From Asticcacaulis sp. MM231 (GTDB lineage: Bacteria > Pseudomonadota > Alphaproteobacteria > Caulobacterales > Caulobacteraceae): a DNA stretch of 64,000 nucleotides. The notes beneath the pieces are model-generated. The model worked only from the letters and a program-made list of their open reading frames with translations. It searched no databases and had not been told where the DNA came from. The stretch covers positions 2,046,001-2,110,000 of the forward strand of contig NZ_OZ075108.1 of the NCBI RefSeq assembly GCF_964186625.1, given 5' to 3'. The translations under genes and the position numbers were made by a program. Below are positions 9,849-19,181 of this stretch, piece by piece; the stretch's first letter is position 1; the number at the start of each line of letters is the position of its first letter.

Positions 9849-10628
9849 ATGGATCTCGGTATCAGCGGACGTTACGCGCTTGTGTGCGCCTCCAGTCAGG
9901 GACTGGGCAAGGCCTGCGCGCTCGAACTGGCGAAAGCCGGCTGCACGGTGGTGATTAACGGCCGCGACGCGGACAAGCTGGAAGCGGTGGCGGAGGAAAT
10001 ACGCGCCGCGACGGGCGCTATCATCATCACGGTGGCCGGTGATGTCAGTCTGGCGGCAACGCAAAGCGCGCTGATAAGCGCGGTGCCGCAGGTCGATATT
10101 CTGGTCAATAACAATGGCGGTCCGCCCTTCCGCGACTTCCGCCAGATTGACCGCGCCGCCATGCTGGAAGGCGTGACCTGCAATATGGTGACGCCAATCG
10201 AACTGGTGCAGAAGGTGATCGACGGTATGGTGGCGCGTGGTTTCGGTCGCATCGTCAACATCACCTCGGGGTCGGTAAAGATGCCCTTGAGCGGTCTTGA
10301 TCTGTCAAGCGGCGCCCGCCTTGGCCTGACCGGTTTTCTGGCCGGCGTGGCGCGCAGCGTGGCGCACGCCAATGTGACGATCAACTTTCTGCTGCCGGGT
10401 TCGTTCGATACTGCGCGCCAGACCAGCGGTTTGAGCAAGAAGGCTGCCGATCGCGGGGTAGATATCGCTACGGTCAAGGCCGAGAGCGAGGCAGGCATCC
10501 CAGCGAAACGGTTTGGCGAACCGTCAGAATTCGGCGCGGCCTGTGCGTTTTTATGCTCGGCGCAGGCCGGTTATATCACCGGGCAAAGCCTGCTGATCGA
10601 CGGCGGCGCTTTTCCGGGTGTTGTGTAA
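9849..10628 (+). CDS. Atypical short-chain dehydrogenase/reductase
   Basis: 259 aa from the ATG at 9849, preceded by AAGG. The Rossmann fold is clear: ALVCASSQGLGKACA (glycine-rich loop), NGRDADK (cofactor ribose contact), ILVNNNGGPP, and the C-terminal GYITGQSLLIDGG. However, where classical enzymes have YxxxK, this one reads SSGAR (LDLSSGARLGLTG), so the catalytic Tyr is Ser and the Lys is Arg. This matches the BKR-like SDR subgroup whose activity is not well defined. The annotation as 3-oxoacyl-ACP reductase would be unsafe. Confidence 0.85.
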   Translation: MDLGISGRYALVCASSQGLGKACALELAKAGCTVVINGRDADKLEAVAEEIRAATGAIIITVAGDVSLAATQSALISAVPQVDILVNNNGGPPFRDFRQIDRAAMLEGVTCNMVTPIELVQKVIDGMVARGFGRIVNITSGSVKMPLSGLDLSSGARLGLTGFLAGVARSVAHANVTINFLLPGSFDTARQTSGLSKKAADRGVDIATVKAESEAGIPAKRFGEPSEFGAACAFLCSAQAGYITGQSLLIDGGAFPGVV

Positions 10629-10640
10629 GAAAAGACTTAA

Positions 10641-10874
10641 CCACGGATGGCCGCAAGCGGCCTCACGGATGATGTGAGCACGCTCACATCTACACGGATA
10701 AAGGCACTGATATTTTGAATATCAGCTCACACCTTTGATTTTAGAATGGCGGCTTTGCCGTCCAAAAGGACTAGGCACAATCCCTAACGAATCAAGGTCA
10801 TCCGGAAATCCGTGCCTATATCCGTGCAGATGCGCTTGCGCATCATCCGTGAGGCCACTTGCGGCCATCCGTGG
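10641..10874. repeat. Nested palindromic repeat, family A copy 2
   Basis: A 234-bp imperfect palindrome between the convergent SDR and smpB genes. Arms are 10641-10712 and 10803-10874, each with two hairpins: GGCCGCAAGCGGCC and GATGTGAGCACGCTCACATC on the left; GATGCGCTTGCGCATC and GGCCACTTGCGGCC on the right. A central hairpin near 10747-10762 matches that of copy 1 in inverted orientation. Ends 8 bp from the smpB stop. Confidence 0.8.
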
Positions 10875-10881
10875 CAAAAAA

Positions 10882-11352
10882 CTACCCCTTATCCCGCATC
10901 AGGCGGGCTTTATCGCGCGCCCAGTCGCGGTCGGCGCTGGCTTCACGCTTGTCGTGCAGCTTCTTGCCCTTGGCGAGGGCGATTTCCAGCTTCACCAGGC
11001 CCTTGTCGTTGAAGAACAGCTTGGTCGGGATGATCGTCATGCCTTCGCGCTGGATGGCCACCATGAAACGGCTGATTTCTTTCCGATGGAGCAGCAGTTT
11101 GCGCGGCCGGCGCGGCTCGTGATTAAAGCGGTTGGCGTGGCCGTAGATCGGGATATCGGCATTGATTAGGCACAGTTCGTCGCCATTCTCGATGCTAACA
11201 TAGGATTTAGCAATATTAGCCCGTCCCTGACGCAGCGCCTTGACCTCGGTGCCGGTCAGGGCGATCCCCGCCTCGGTATTCTGTTCGAGGAAATAATCGA
11301 ACTTCGCCCGACGGTTATCGGCGATCACCTTATAGGTGCTGATAACATCCAT
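10882..11352 (-). CDS. smpB: SsrA-binding protein
   Basis: 156 aa. Binds tmRNA and delivers it to stalled ribosomes for trans-translation. The OB-fold core ([21 protein letters not shown], split across residues 14-34; [31 protein letters not shown]) and the basic, decoding-centre C-terminal tail ([11 protein letters not shown]) are complete. Its ATG overlaps the dapA stop as TAATG, so the two are translationally coupled. Confidence 0.95.
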   Translation of the reverse strand: MDVISTYKVIADNRRAKFDYFLEQNTEAGIALTGTEVKALRQGRANIAKSYVSIENGDELCLINADIPIYGHANRFNHEPRRPRKLLLHRKEISRFMVAIQREGMTIIPTKLFFNDKGLVKLEIALAKGKKLHDKREASADRDWARDKARLMRDKG

Positions 11353-12281
11353 TAGGCGGTGACCCGTTCCTGCCCCGCCAGCGGCAACCCGGCAAGAGCC
11401 ATGGCCTGATCAACCAGCGGGCGCACGGCTTGCGAACAGGCGACGATCGGTAGACGCACCTCATCACTGCAGAGACCAAGGCGGCTCATGGCGTACTTGG
11501 TGGGCGACGGTGAGGAATCGGCGAACAAAACCTTGTGCAGTGTAATCAGCTTGTCCTGCCACTGCAGCGCTGCCTCATAAGCGTTCTGGACGACCGCCTC
11601 ATACATGGCCACCACCTGCGCCGGCGCGACGTTCGAGGTCACCGAAATGACACCGTGACCGCCGTGCGCCAGATAGCCGAGCAGGGTCGGGTCATCGCCG
11701 GAGATATAGGAGAAGTCGCCTTCAATCATCAGACGCATCTGGCTGATCCGTTCCAGATCACCGGTAGCATCCTTGATGCCGACGATGTTCGGCAGTTTGG
11801 CGAGGCGCGCCACGGTCTCGTTGCTCATATCCACGACGGTACGACCGGGCACATTGTACAGCAGGGCCGGAATCTGGACATTGTCATTCAGCGCCTTGAA
11901 GTGCTGGTACAGGCCTTCCTGCGACGGCTTGTTATAATAGGGCGCGACGACCAGGACGGCATCGGCGCCGACCTCCTTGGCGTGATGGGCCAGTTCCAGC
12001 GTCTCGGCGGTATTGTTCGAGCCGGCGCCGGCGATCACCTTGATACGCCCCGCCACCTTTTCGACGCACAGCTTCACGACGGCGCGATGCTCTTCCATGG
12101 TCAGGGTCGAGGTCTCGCCCGTGGTGCCCACCGGCACAATGCCGTGCACGCCGCCGGCGATCTGAAACTCGACCAGTTTCTCCAGCGCCGCATAATCGAC
12201 CTCGCCACCCTTGAAGGGCGTCACCAGAGCGGTAATTACGCCGCGGAAAAGGGGTTGTGCAGCTCTGTCGGTCATCGTCAT
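11352..12281 (-). CDS. dapA: 4-hydroxy-tetrahydrodipicolinate synthase
   Basis: 309 aa class I aldolase that condenses pyruvate and aspartate semialdehyde, the first step of the diaminopimelate/lysine branch. Shows [12 protein letters not shown] (pyruvate carboxylate contact), LLYNVPGRT (catalytic Tyr) and [11 protein letters not shown] (Schiff-base Lys). Two in-frame ATGs at 12281 and 12275 could start it; the first is listed. It forms an operon with smpB and diverges from the lytic transglycosylase gene. Confidence 0.94.
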   Translation of the reverse strand: MTMTDRAAQPLFRGVITALVTPFKGGEVDYAALEKLVEFQIAGGVHGIVPVGTTGETSTLTMEEHRAVVKLCVEKVAGRIKVIAGAGSNNTAETLELAHHAKEVGADAVLVVAPYYNKPSQEGLYQHFKALNDNVQIPALLYNVPGRTVVDMSNETVARLAKLPNIVGIKDATGDLERISQMRLMIEGDFSYISGDDPTLLGYLAHGGHGVISVTSNVAPAQVVAMYEAVVQNAYEAALQWQDKLITLHKVLFADSSPSPTKYAMSRLGLCSDEVRLPIVACSQAVRPLVDQAMALAGLPLAGQERVTA

Positions 12282-12361
12282 CTTGTCTTCTGGCTCTCAT
12301 CTCACCGCAAACACGGAAAGTTGTGGCTTTTCGGCCATCTCCGGCTTTGGATTATATGAAA

Positions 12362-12432
12362 ATAGCCATAGATAAGCAAAGCCATCGTCGCAATGGCTTT
12401 CTAAAAAGAAACTATATCTATAGTCTGGCTAT
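12362..12432. repeat. 71-bp nested inverted repeat between dapA and slt
   Basis: Outer arms ATAGCCATAGATA (12362-12374) and TATCTATAGTCTGGCTAT (12415-12432, with a 5-nt bulge) enclose a perfect inner stem AAAGCCAT / ATGGCTTT (12378-12385 with 12393-12400). It lies in the divergent promoter region, 31 bp before the slt ATG. It could be a regulatory structure or a repeat remnant. Confidence 0.6.
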
Positions 12433-12462
12433 GCATAACTTTTGGCCAGATACAGGAATTTT

Positions 12463-14839
12463 ATGACCCAGCCTGACCGACAGACCATCGCCACCCTCGC
12501 CCGCAAAATCGCCCTCGCCATGGGGGTCAGCGCCCTGAGTTCTGGGCGCCCTGCAGCCGGTGGCGGCGCAGGACGATACCTTGCAGGATGCAGCCGCACC
12601 GCCGGCCGATACCGCCCGTCCCTATATTCCCTCCACCCTGTCCGGCAACGATTCCGCCCTGTTGCAGCAGGCGCTTTCGGCCGCCAAGTCGCGTAATTTC
12701 TCCCAGGCTGATTCGCTGGCCTCCGGTTTGAGCAGCCCGGTGGCGCGCAAGATCGTCACCTGGACCATCATCAACAACGACGGCAATATCTATAGCTTCG
12801 CCGCGCTCGATGCCGCCCGCCGCGACCTGTGGGGCTGGCCGCGCGAAGCGAAACGCCAGATCGCCGCCGAAAAACTGATCGGCCTGTCGGGCATGACCGC
12901 GCAGCAAACCGTCGACTGGTTCAAGGGCTCGCCGCCGCAAACCACCGAAGGCGCGACCGCCCTGATCACCGCCTATGGCAATCTGACCCGCACCGAAGAG
13001 GCGCGCGCCCTGGCCAAAAGCTGGTGGCGCACCAAGGTGTTCGACGCCCTGCCGCAAGCCAACTTCTATCAGGCCTTCAGCACCTATCTCACTCAGGATG
13101 ACCATCAGGCGCGCCTGACCTGCCTCGAACTCAACTACCAGAGCGGCAATTCGCAGGCGATCCGCGACATGACCGCTTATGTCGGCCAGCATCAGGCCGA
13201 TATCGCCAACGCCGTCATTGCCATGCGCACCAGTTCGGCCAGCGGCGACTCCCTCTATCAGAACGCCCTGAACGGCGATCTGCATAATTCAACCCTCGCC
13301 TTCGCCCGCGCCAAGTATCTGGCCGGCAAGGGGCTGGAGCCGCTCGGTTTCGCCCTGCTGGCCGACCTGCCGCCGGCCTCGGCCAGCCCGGACGCCGCCT
13401 CGCAGCTCTATTCGCTGCGCTGGGGCTATTTCAAAGCAGCCCTCAAGGCGCGCAATTATCGCGCCGCCTATGACGCTATGAAGGGCGGCGGTTTCGAGGC
13501 AGGGGAAAGCAAGGCCGAGGCCGAGTTCTTCGCCGGCTGGGTGGCGCTCATCAAATTGAACGACCCTGACACGGCCATCCGCCATTTTCACGAACTGGCC
13601 ACGGCCGGCACCTCGCCCATCACGCAAGGGCGCGCCAACTACTGGCTGGGCCGCGCCTATGAAGCGCGCAACCGTCCGGCAACCAACGGCGTCGATGCCG
13701 ACGCCACTCTGGCGCAGCGTTATTATGCGCAGGGCGGCCAGTATATCTATGCCTTCTATGGCCAGATGGCGGCTGAAAAAGCCGGCATCAAGACCATCAC
13801 GCTTGGCAAGGACCCGGTGCCGAGCCAGGCGGACCGCGACCGCTTCGAGAGCCGTGACCTGATCAAGGCGGCGCGTCTGCTCGGTTCGACCGGCGAACTG
13901 GACCTGTTCCGCGCCATCGTGCTTCACCTCGATGACGTGCTGCCCAATGCCGAGGAAGAGGCCCTGCTGGTCGATCTGGTCGGTGCTTACGACTTGCAAC
14001 TTATGGCCATGAAGGTGGCGCGCGTTTCGATGCAGCGCGGTTTCTATATCCCCGAACGCGCCTATCCGCTGCGCTCGGTTCCCAATGTACCGGGACCGGA
14101 AAAAGCCTTCGTGCTGGCCATCACCCGCCAGGAATTGAGCTTCGATCCGAGCGTCCGCTCCCACGCCAACGCACGCGGCATGATGCAGCTTATCCCGTCC
14201 ACCGCGCGTGCCGTCGCCAACCGTCTCAATATGGGCTACAGCGACTCCCAGCTTTACGAGCCGGAATACAATATGACGCTCGGCACCTATCACCTCGGTG
14301 AACTGGTCGATCGTTTCGACGGCTCCTACGTCATGGCGGCAGCCGGTTATAATGCCGGCCCGAGCCGGATGAAGACCTGGGTAGCCGACTGTGGCGATCC
14401 GCGTGGCGCCACGGCCGACGCCCTGTCGTTTATCGAGTGCCACCCCTTCACCGAAACGCGCAACTACATGATGCGCGTGACGGAAAACATGCGTGTCTAT
14501 CGTGCCCGACTGGCCGGTGGCACCGCCCCCCTGACCGCCATGGCCGATGTCCAGCGCGGCTTCCCCGGCCCGATAGGTGCGTTCGACACGCCGGAATTCA
14601 GCGACACGCCGTCGCCGGATGCGCCGATCGGCTATCTCGATTATCAGAAAGCACAGACTACCAATCCGGCAGCCGCGGCCGCCCTGACCACACCGGCCAG
14701 TGGCGTCATGGCGCCCGTGGCGGATCCGAAGCCGTCAGCCAAGCCCGTCAAGGATACCCGGAAGAAGGCCGTGGCTGAGAAAAAGAAGAAGAAAGCCCCA
14801 CCGGCGAAGAAGACAAAAAAGAAAAAGAAGAAGGACTAA
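12463..14839 (+). CDS. slt: Soluble lytic murein transglycosylase, apparent frameshift in signal peptide
   Basis: Cleaves peptidoglycan glycan strands with 1,6-anhydro ring formation, in the periplasm. The superhelical alpha domain is followed by the Slt catalytic domain: AITRQELSFDPSVRSHANAR (catalytic Glu), GMMQLIPSTA, and AAAGYNAGPSRMK. A Lys-rich tail ends the protein. The ATG at 12463 opens a signal peptide (RKIALAMGVSALS) that runs out of frame at 12540; the mature part is open from GTG 12560. Deleting one T in GAGTTC (12537-12542) restores a continuous signal peptide with an LQPVAAQ cleavage region. The signal therefore probably is intact in the organism. Confidence 0.88.
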
Positions 14840-14874
14840 AGAAGAGGCCTAAAGAAGAGGCCTAAAGAAGAGGT
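14836..14874. repeat. Three tandem copies of a 13-nt repeat
   Basis: CTAAAGAAGAGGC is repeated at 14836 and 14849, then CTAAAGAAGAGGT at 14862. The first copy supplies the slt stop codon and the third supplies the stop of the convergent ABC ATPase gene. Confidence 0.85.
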
Positions 14875-15623
14875 AAGCTTTCCAGCCGGAGGGTGCGCTG
14901 GCCATCACCCGATACCAGTTCGCCCTTCAGGTTAAACACTTCGGATAACAGTTCGGGAACAAAGATGTTTTCGGGCGTATCCATCCTCACCAGCTTACCC
15001 TTGTGCATCAGCAGAACCTGATCGGCGAACTGCGCCGCCAGGTGAAGATCATGCAGGCTGAGGATGACGGTCTGGCCGGCTTCGGCGCGTTGTTTGAGCC
15101 GGATCAGCACCTGCCTTTGCCACGCCGGATCGAGCGCGATCAGCGGCTCATCGAGCAGGAACACCTCCGCCGGACTGACCAGAACCCGCGCCAGCAGCAC
15201 ACGCGCACGCTGCCCGCCGGAGAGGCCGAAGACGCCGCGATCCGACACCTCCTGTAAACCCAGTGCCTGCAATTCCGCGAAAGACTTTTGCCGCGCCAGA
15301 TCTGGCGTCAGGTGCTGCGCGCCCAGGGCCGCGACATCGACACAAGCCAGATCCCAGGCGATGCTGCGATCCTGCGGCAGATAGGCGATGCTTTCGGCGC
15401 GCCGCGCCGGCGTCTGGCCGGCCAGCTCATCGCCGTTGAAGCGGATCAAGCCATCTTTCAACGGCAGCAGGCTGGCCATGGCCTTGAGGAGGGTCGTCTT
15501 GCCGGCGCCATTGGGCCCCACCAGCACATAGAGCTTGCCGGAGGTCAGATCGGCCGAGACATCGTGCACCACGGTCTCCTGGCCCAATTTGACGCTGACA
15601 TTCGTGAGGGTAAGCTGCGACAT
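14862..15623 (-). CDS. ABC transporter ATP-binding protein (FecE/BtuD type)
   Basis: 253 aa from ATG 15623 (MSQLTLTN). Energises the importer formed with the two genes upstream. Walker A GPNGAGKTT (36-44), Q-loop LPQDRS, signature LSGGQRAR (134-141), Walker B VFLLDEPL (154-161) and switch His191 (SLHDLH) are all present. The start overlaps the permease stop as TGATG. The family handles iron-siderophore, haem or cobalamin; the substrate is not resolved by the sequence. Confidence 0.9.
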   Translation of the reverse strand: MSQLTLTNVSVKLGQETVVHDVSADLTSGKLYVLVGPNGAGKTTLLKAMASLLPLKDGLIRFNGDELAGQTPARRAESIAYLPQDRSIAWDLACVDVAALGAQHLTPDLARQKSFAELQALGLQEVSDRGVFGLSGGQRARVLLARVLVSPAEVFLLDEPLIALDPAWQRQVLIRLKQRAEAGQTVILSLHDLHLAAQFADQVLLMHKGKLVRMDTPENIFVPELLSEVFNLKGELVSGDGQRTLRLESLPLL

Positions 15624-16618
15624 CAGTCCTGCATCCATGAACGGGCGCTCTTGTAGGCGAGGATGGCGAACAGAGGCGCGCCAACCAGCGAGGTCAGGAC
15701 GCCCAGACGCACATCGGCCGTCGGCGGCATCAGGCGGATCAGGCCGTCCGAGACAATGACCATCAGAGCGCCGGTCAGGGCGGAGGGCCAGATCAGCAGA
15801 TACGGATCCTTGATACCAAAGGCGCGCACCAGATGCGGCGCGGCCAGCCCGACAAAACCTATCACCCCGGCCACCGAAACCGACAGGCCGGCCAGCAGGG
15901 ACGAACCGATGACGATGACCTGCGTCAGGCGGGTCATGTCGATGCCCATGGAACGCGCGGTTTCTTCGCCGAGCGTCAGAAAGCGCAGGCCCTTGCCCAG
16001 TTGCAGCGACATGGCGCTGACCGCGCCAAGCCCCAGCACGCACATCATCACATCGAACCAGTTACGGTTGGCGACCGAGCCCATCATCCAGCCCAGCATT
16101 TCGGCGGTGGTGACAGGCGATGGCGACAGGTTGAACACCAGTGCCATCAGGGCGCCGCACAGCGCCGACAGCCCGACGCCGAGCAGGATGAGCGACTGCC
16201 GCTGCGGGAAGCGCTGAACGAAGATGAGCAGGATGACGGCAACGACCGCGGCGCCGATCAGGGCGAAACTCTCGACCGCGAACGGCGTCAGACCTAACCC
16301 GAAGACGATGGCCAAGGCCGCCCCCAGTCCTGAGCCCGCCGATACCCCGAGCAGACCCGGCTCGGCCAGCGGATTACGCAACAAACCCTGCATCAGGGCA
16401 CCGCTCATGCCAAGCATGGCGCCGACACCGATTCCGGTGAGATTGCGCGGCAAACGAATGCCCCAGACGATTTCGGAACCGAGTGAATTCCAGTGAATGA
16501 AAGCGTCCAGCCACATCACGCCGCTGAGCGGCACATCACCGAACAGCATCAGGACGATCAGTAAAACGCCTATGGCTACGCCCAGGCCGATGCTCAGACT
16601 ACGCAGGCTCACATGCAT
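15623..16618 (-). CDS. FecCD-family ABC permease
   Basis: 331 aa from ATG 16618 (MHVSLRSL), with about ten transmembrane helices. Family landmarks are WGIRLPRNLTGIGVGAMLG, GALMQGLLRNPLAEPGLLGVSAG (split) and the coupling-region GFVGLAAPHLVRA. Its start overlaps the binding-protein stop as TGATG, so all three genes of the importer are translationally coupled. The frame runs further upstream inside the binding-protein gene, but that part is not the permease. Confidence 0.9.
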   Translation of the reverse strand: MHVSLRSLSIGLGVAIGVLLIVLMLFGDVPLSGVMWLDAFIHWNSLGSEIVWGIRLPRNLTGIGVGAMLGMSGALMQGLLRNPLAEPGLLGVSAGSGLGAALAIVFGLGLTPFAVESFALIGAAVVAVILLIFVQRFPQRQSLILLGVGLSALCGALMALVFNLSPSPVTTAEMLGWMMGSVANRNWFDVMMCVLGLGAVSAMSLQLGKGLRFLTLGEETARSMGIDMTRLTQVIVIGSSLLAGLSVSVAGVIGFVGLAAPHLVRAFGIKDPYLLIWPSALTGALMVIVSDGLIRLMPPTADVRLGVLTSLVGAPLFAILAYKSARSWMQD

Positions 16619-17517
16619 CACGGCACCGCCTTCAGACCGCCTGAGCCGGTCAGGGGTGATTTCGACAACTCCGCCAGATCGTAGGCTGTGAACCAGCCGT
16701 TGCAACTGATCATCTGTACCGGCAGGGTGAAATTGGGCATCGAAGCGATGCGCGCACGGACAAGCGGATTACGGCCCGGCACCCGGCGCATGGCGTAATG
16801 ATCCTCATAAAACCCCAGGGCAAAGATATCAGGTTTCAGGCTCAGAATGACCTCCGGCGACAGGTAGAAGAAACCCTTATCCTGAGTCTCCAGCCTGAAA
16901 CCCAGTCTTCGCAACATATCCCCGACCATGGTGTCCGGCCCGGCGCTATAGCCTGTGGGTGTGTAATAAAGCACGCTCCGTCCTTTGCCGACCTGCCGGA
17001 TGGCGGCCATGGCCTGATCAAAGCGGCGCGCCTCTATCTGCGCGCTGGCCGCCTGATCGAGTTCCTGACCGATGCGCAAAAGCTCAGGCTTTGCCTGATC
17101 ATAGCTATAGATGTCATTGATATTCAAAACTTTTATATGACGATCCGTCAGGGCCTTGATCAGGTTGACATCACCGCCCCAGGTGCGCACCACCACGTCC
17201 GGATTAAGCGCCAGCAGGTTCTCGAGTTGCGGCCGGATGCGCCGGACATGCTCAGCACGATCGCGGAAATTGGAGTCGTGCAGACGCGCCCGATCGGACA
17301 GCGCCAGTATCTGGTTACGCGGCACAAGGCCCAGCACATACTGGTCGGCGCACTGGTCAAGGGACACGACTTTCAGAGCTTTTGCGGGCAGCGCTTTTGC
17401 GGGCGTTTTGCTGATCTGTGGCACACGCGTTTGCGCTGACAGGTCTGTAGCCAACGCAAACACAACCCCAAAAATCAACCCAAGAGCGATCTTAAATTTA
17501 GAAATACCTACCCCCAA
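16618..17517 (-). CDS. Periplasmic metal-chelate binding protein (BtuF/TroA-like)
   Basis: 299 aa with a signal peptide ending near DLSAQT. KVVSLDQCADQYVLGLVP opens the first lobe, and LLALNPDVVVRTWGG closes the ligand-side sheet, typical of the helical-backbone (BtuF/FhuD) class. The only plausible start is TTG at 17517; there is no good Shine-Dalgarno, so the N-terminus is uncertain. First gene of the coupled importer operon. I looked for a cobalamin riboswitch upstream and did not see one, which weakens a B12 assignment. Confidence 0.85.
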   Translation of the reverse strand: MGVGISKFKIALGLIFGVVFALATDLSAQTRVPQISKTPAKALPAKALKVVSLDQCADQYVLGLVPRNQILALSDRARLHDSNFRDRAEHVRRIRPQLENLLALNPDVVVRTWGGDVNLIKALTDRHIKVLNINDIYSYDQAKPELLRIGQELDQAASAQIEARRFDQAMAAIRQVGKGRSVLYYTPTGYSAGPDTMVGDMLRRLGFRLETQDKGFFYLSPEVILSLKPDIFALGFYEDHYAMRRVPGRNPLVRARIASMPNFTLPVQMISCNGWFTAYDLAELSKSPLTGSGGLKAVP

Positions 17518-17774
17518 TTGCTTTTATCGCGGTTGAAAAACTGCGCCTTTATACCGCAAGGCATTGTTCCTTTTAAAGTGAAACATCCGGGGGCGGCGGG
17601 CGTGATCATAGAAACCTTCAAGCAGAAGTGGATGTATAAGGATTTGCGTCGGCCGGAACAGCTAAACCGCAGGTTTTTCCTCCGCGCGTCACCAAACCCG
17701 TTAAGCCTCAGGCGTCCGCTCTTTCGGCACGCTCCGGGCCCTCCTGGCAACAGATAGGGGCACTGATACTCCTC

Positions 17775-19181
17775 GTGTCCGGTTTTGCGGCCCTGTGTGT
17801 AGGAGCGCCGTCAACCGTGCTCGGCGGCCTGTACTGGCTGAGCTGGGCCTGTTTTATGAGCAATGCCATTCTGCGACTGGCCGCCTGCATTACCAAGCCA
17901 CCTCAAGCGACTGAACATACCGATCACCTGACCAACGCCTCCAACGAAAACCTGCCCCATTACAGCGTGATCGTCGCCCTCTACAAAGAGGCCGACATCG
18001 TGCCGCAACTGCTAAAAGCTATGCTCGATCTCGATTACCCGCGCGACCGGCTGGAAATCCTGTTCGCCCTGGAAGAAGACGACCACGCCACAATTACCGC
18101 TTTTCGCGCCCTAAGACTGCCTGACTATGTGAAGATTATCGAAGTGCCCGATGGCTCCCCGCGGACCAAGCCGCGCGCGCTGAACCATGCGCTTGGCCTT
18201 GCCACCGGCGATCTGGTTGTCATCTATGACGCCGAGGACCGCCCGCGCGCCGATCAGCTTCGCGAAGCCGCCCGCGCCTTCGCCAGAGGAAGCGCTATGC
18301 TGGCCTGCATACAGGCGCCGCTGCGGCCGGTCGATGCCACCAGCTTTATCGGCCGGCATTTCGCCTATGAATATGCCGTGCAGTTCGATGTCCTACTGCC
18401 GGCCCTGCACCATCTCAACCTGCCCTTTCCGCTTGGTGGCACGAGCAACCATTTCAAAGCCGCTATTCTCAAGCGGCTGGGCGCCTGGGATGCCTATAAT
18501 GTCACCGAGGATGCCGATCTGGGCATGAGGCTGGCGCAATACGGTTATCTCTGCGGCATCATCACTTCTCCAACCCTGGAGACCCCACCCTCCAATACCC
18601 TTGCCTGGATTCCGCAACGGACACGCTGGATCAAGGGTTACATGCAGACCCTACTGGTACATACCCGTTTCTACACCTCTTTTCGTCCGCGCGCCTGGTT
18701 AGGCCTCTTCCTCGGCGTCGGTGTGAGCGTTGGCGCGGCGCTTTTCTATGCGCCTTTCACAGCCCTCGTGATCGCCGCCCTGCTTCTGAGCATCGTGCAA
18801 TATATCGGCAATCCGGCCGAAGTCCTGACGCCGCTCGGTTCGCGCGACCTGTCTCTCTTCCTCATCGGCGCTATAAGCGGCATGATGGCCCTGGTGCTGG
18901 GTGCAAGGCGCGCCGGCCTGAAACCCCTTTGGCGCGATGTCCTTGGCGCACCGTTCTACTGGTGTCTGCAATCGCTGGCGGCCGCCTTCGCGCTCTATCA
19001 ACTGGCGACCCGTCCTTTCCATTGGGACAAGACCGAACACGCGCCGATCGCCTGCCAAAGCCCGCCATCTACACCTGTTTTTGAAGCGCGCCCTCTTTAC
19101 GTAGCCGAACGCAGCGCTTATGGCCATGAACATGATCATCAGCGACACCCCCACCACTCTGCGCACCCAGGCCTGGGCTGA
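17775..19181 (+). CDS. Membrane glycosyltransferase, family 2
   Basis: 468 aa from GTG 17775. A GT2 catalytic domain (VIVALYKEADIVPQLL at about 65-80; DxD-like DAED at 152-155; TEDADLGMRLA as the acceptor-side motif; QRTRWIKGYMQT as the QxxRW motif) is followed by several C-terminal transmembrane helices, the layout of processive polysaccharide synthases. The frame is open upstream to 17640 and that stretch also reads like protein (SALSARSGPSWQQIGALIL), so the real N-terminus may be longer. The 3' end overlaps the next gene by 62 bp. Confidence 0.85.
   Translation: MSGFAALCVGAPSTVLGGLYWLSWACFMSNAILRLAACITKPPQATEHTDHLTNASNENLPHYSVIVALYKEADIVPQLLKAMLDLDYPRDRLEILFALEEDDHATITAFRALRLPDYVKIIEVPDGSPRTKPRALNHALGLATGDLVVIYDAEDRPRADQLREAARAFARGSAMLACIQAPLRPVDATSFIGRHFAYEYAVQFDVLLPALHHLNLPFPLGGTSNHFKAAILKRLGAWDAYNVTEDADLGMRLAQYGYLCGIITSPTLETPPSNTLAWIPQRTRWIKGYMQTLLVHTRFYTSFRPRAWLGLFLGVGVSVGAALFYAPFTALVIAALLLSIVQYIGNPAEVLTPLGSRDLSLFLIGAISGMMALVLGARRAGLKPLWRDVLGAPFYWCLQSLAAAFALYQLATRPFHWDKTEHAPIACQSPPSTPVFEARPLYVAERSAYGHEHDHQRHPHHSAHPGLG

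Noticed and set aside
6716..10874. Family A repeat as an insertion sequence.
   Set aside because: Too short for a transposase and no ORF; could at most be a non-autonomous element.
17518..17774. Cobalamin riboswitch before the BtuF-like gene.
   Set aside because: No B12-box-like element or matching helices seen on the minus strand.
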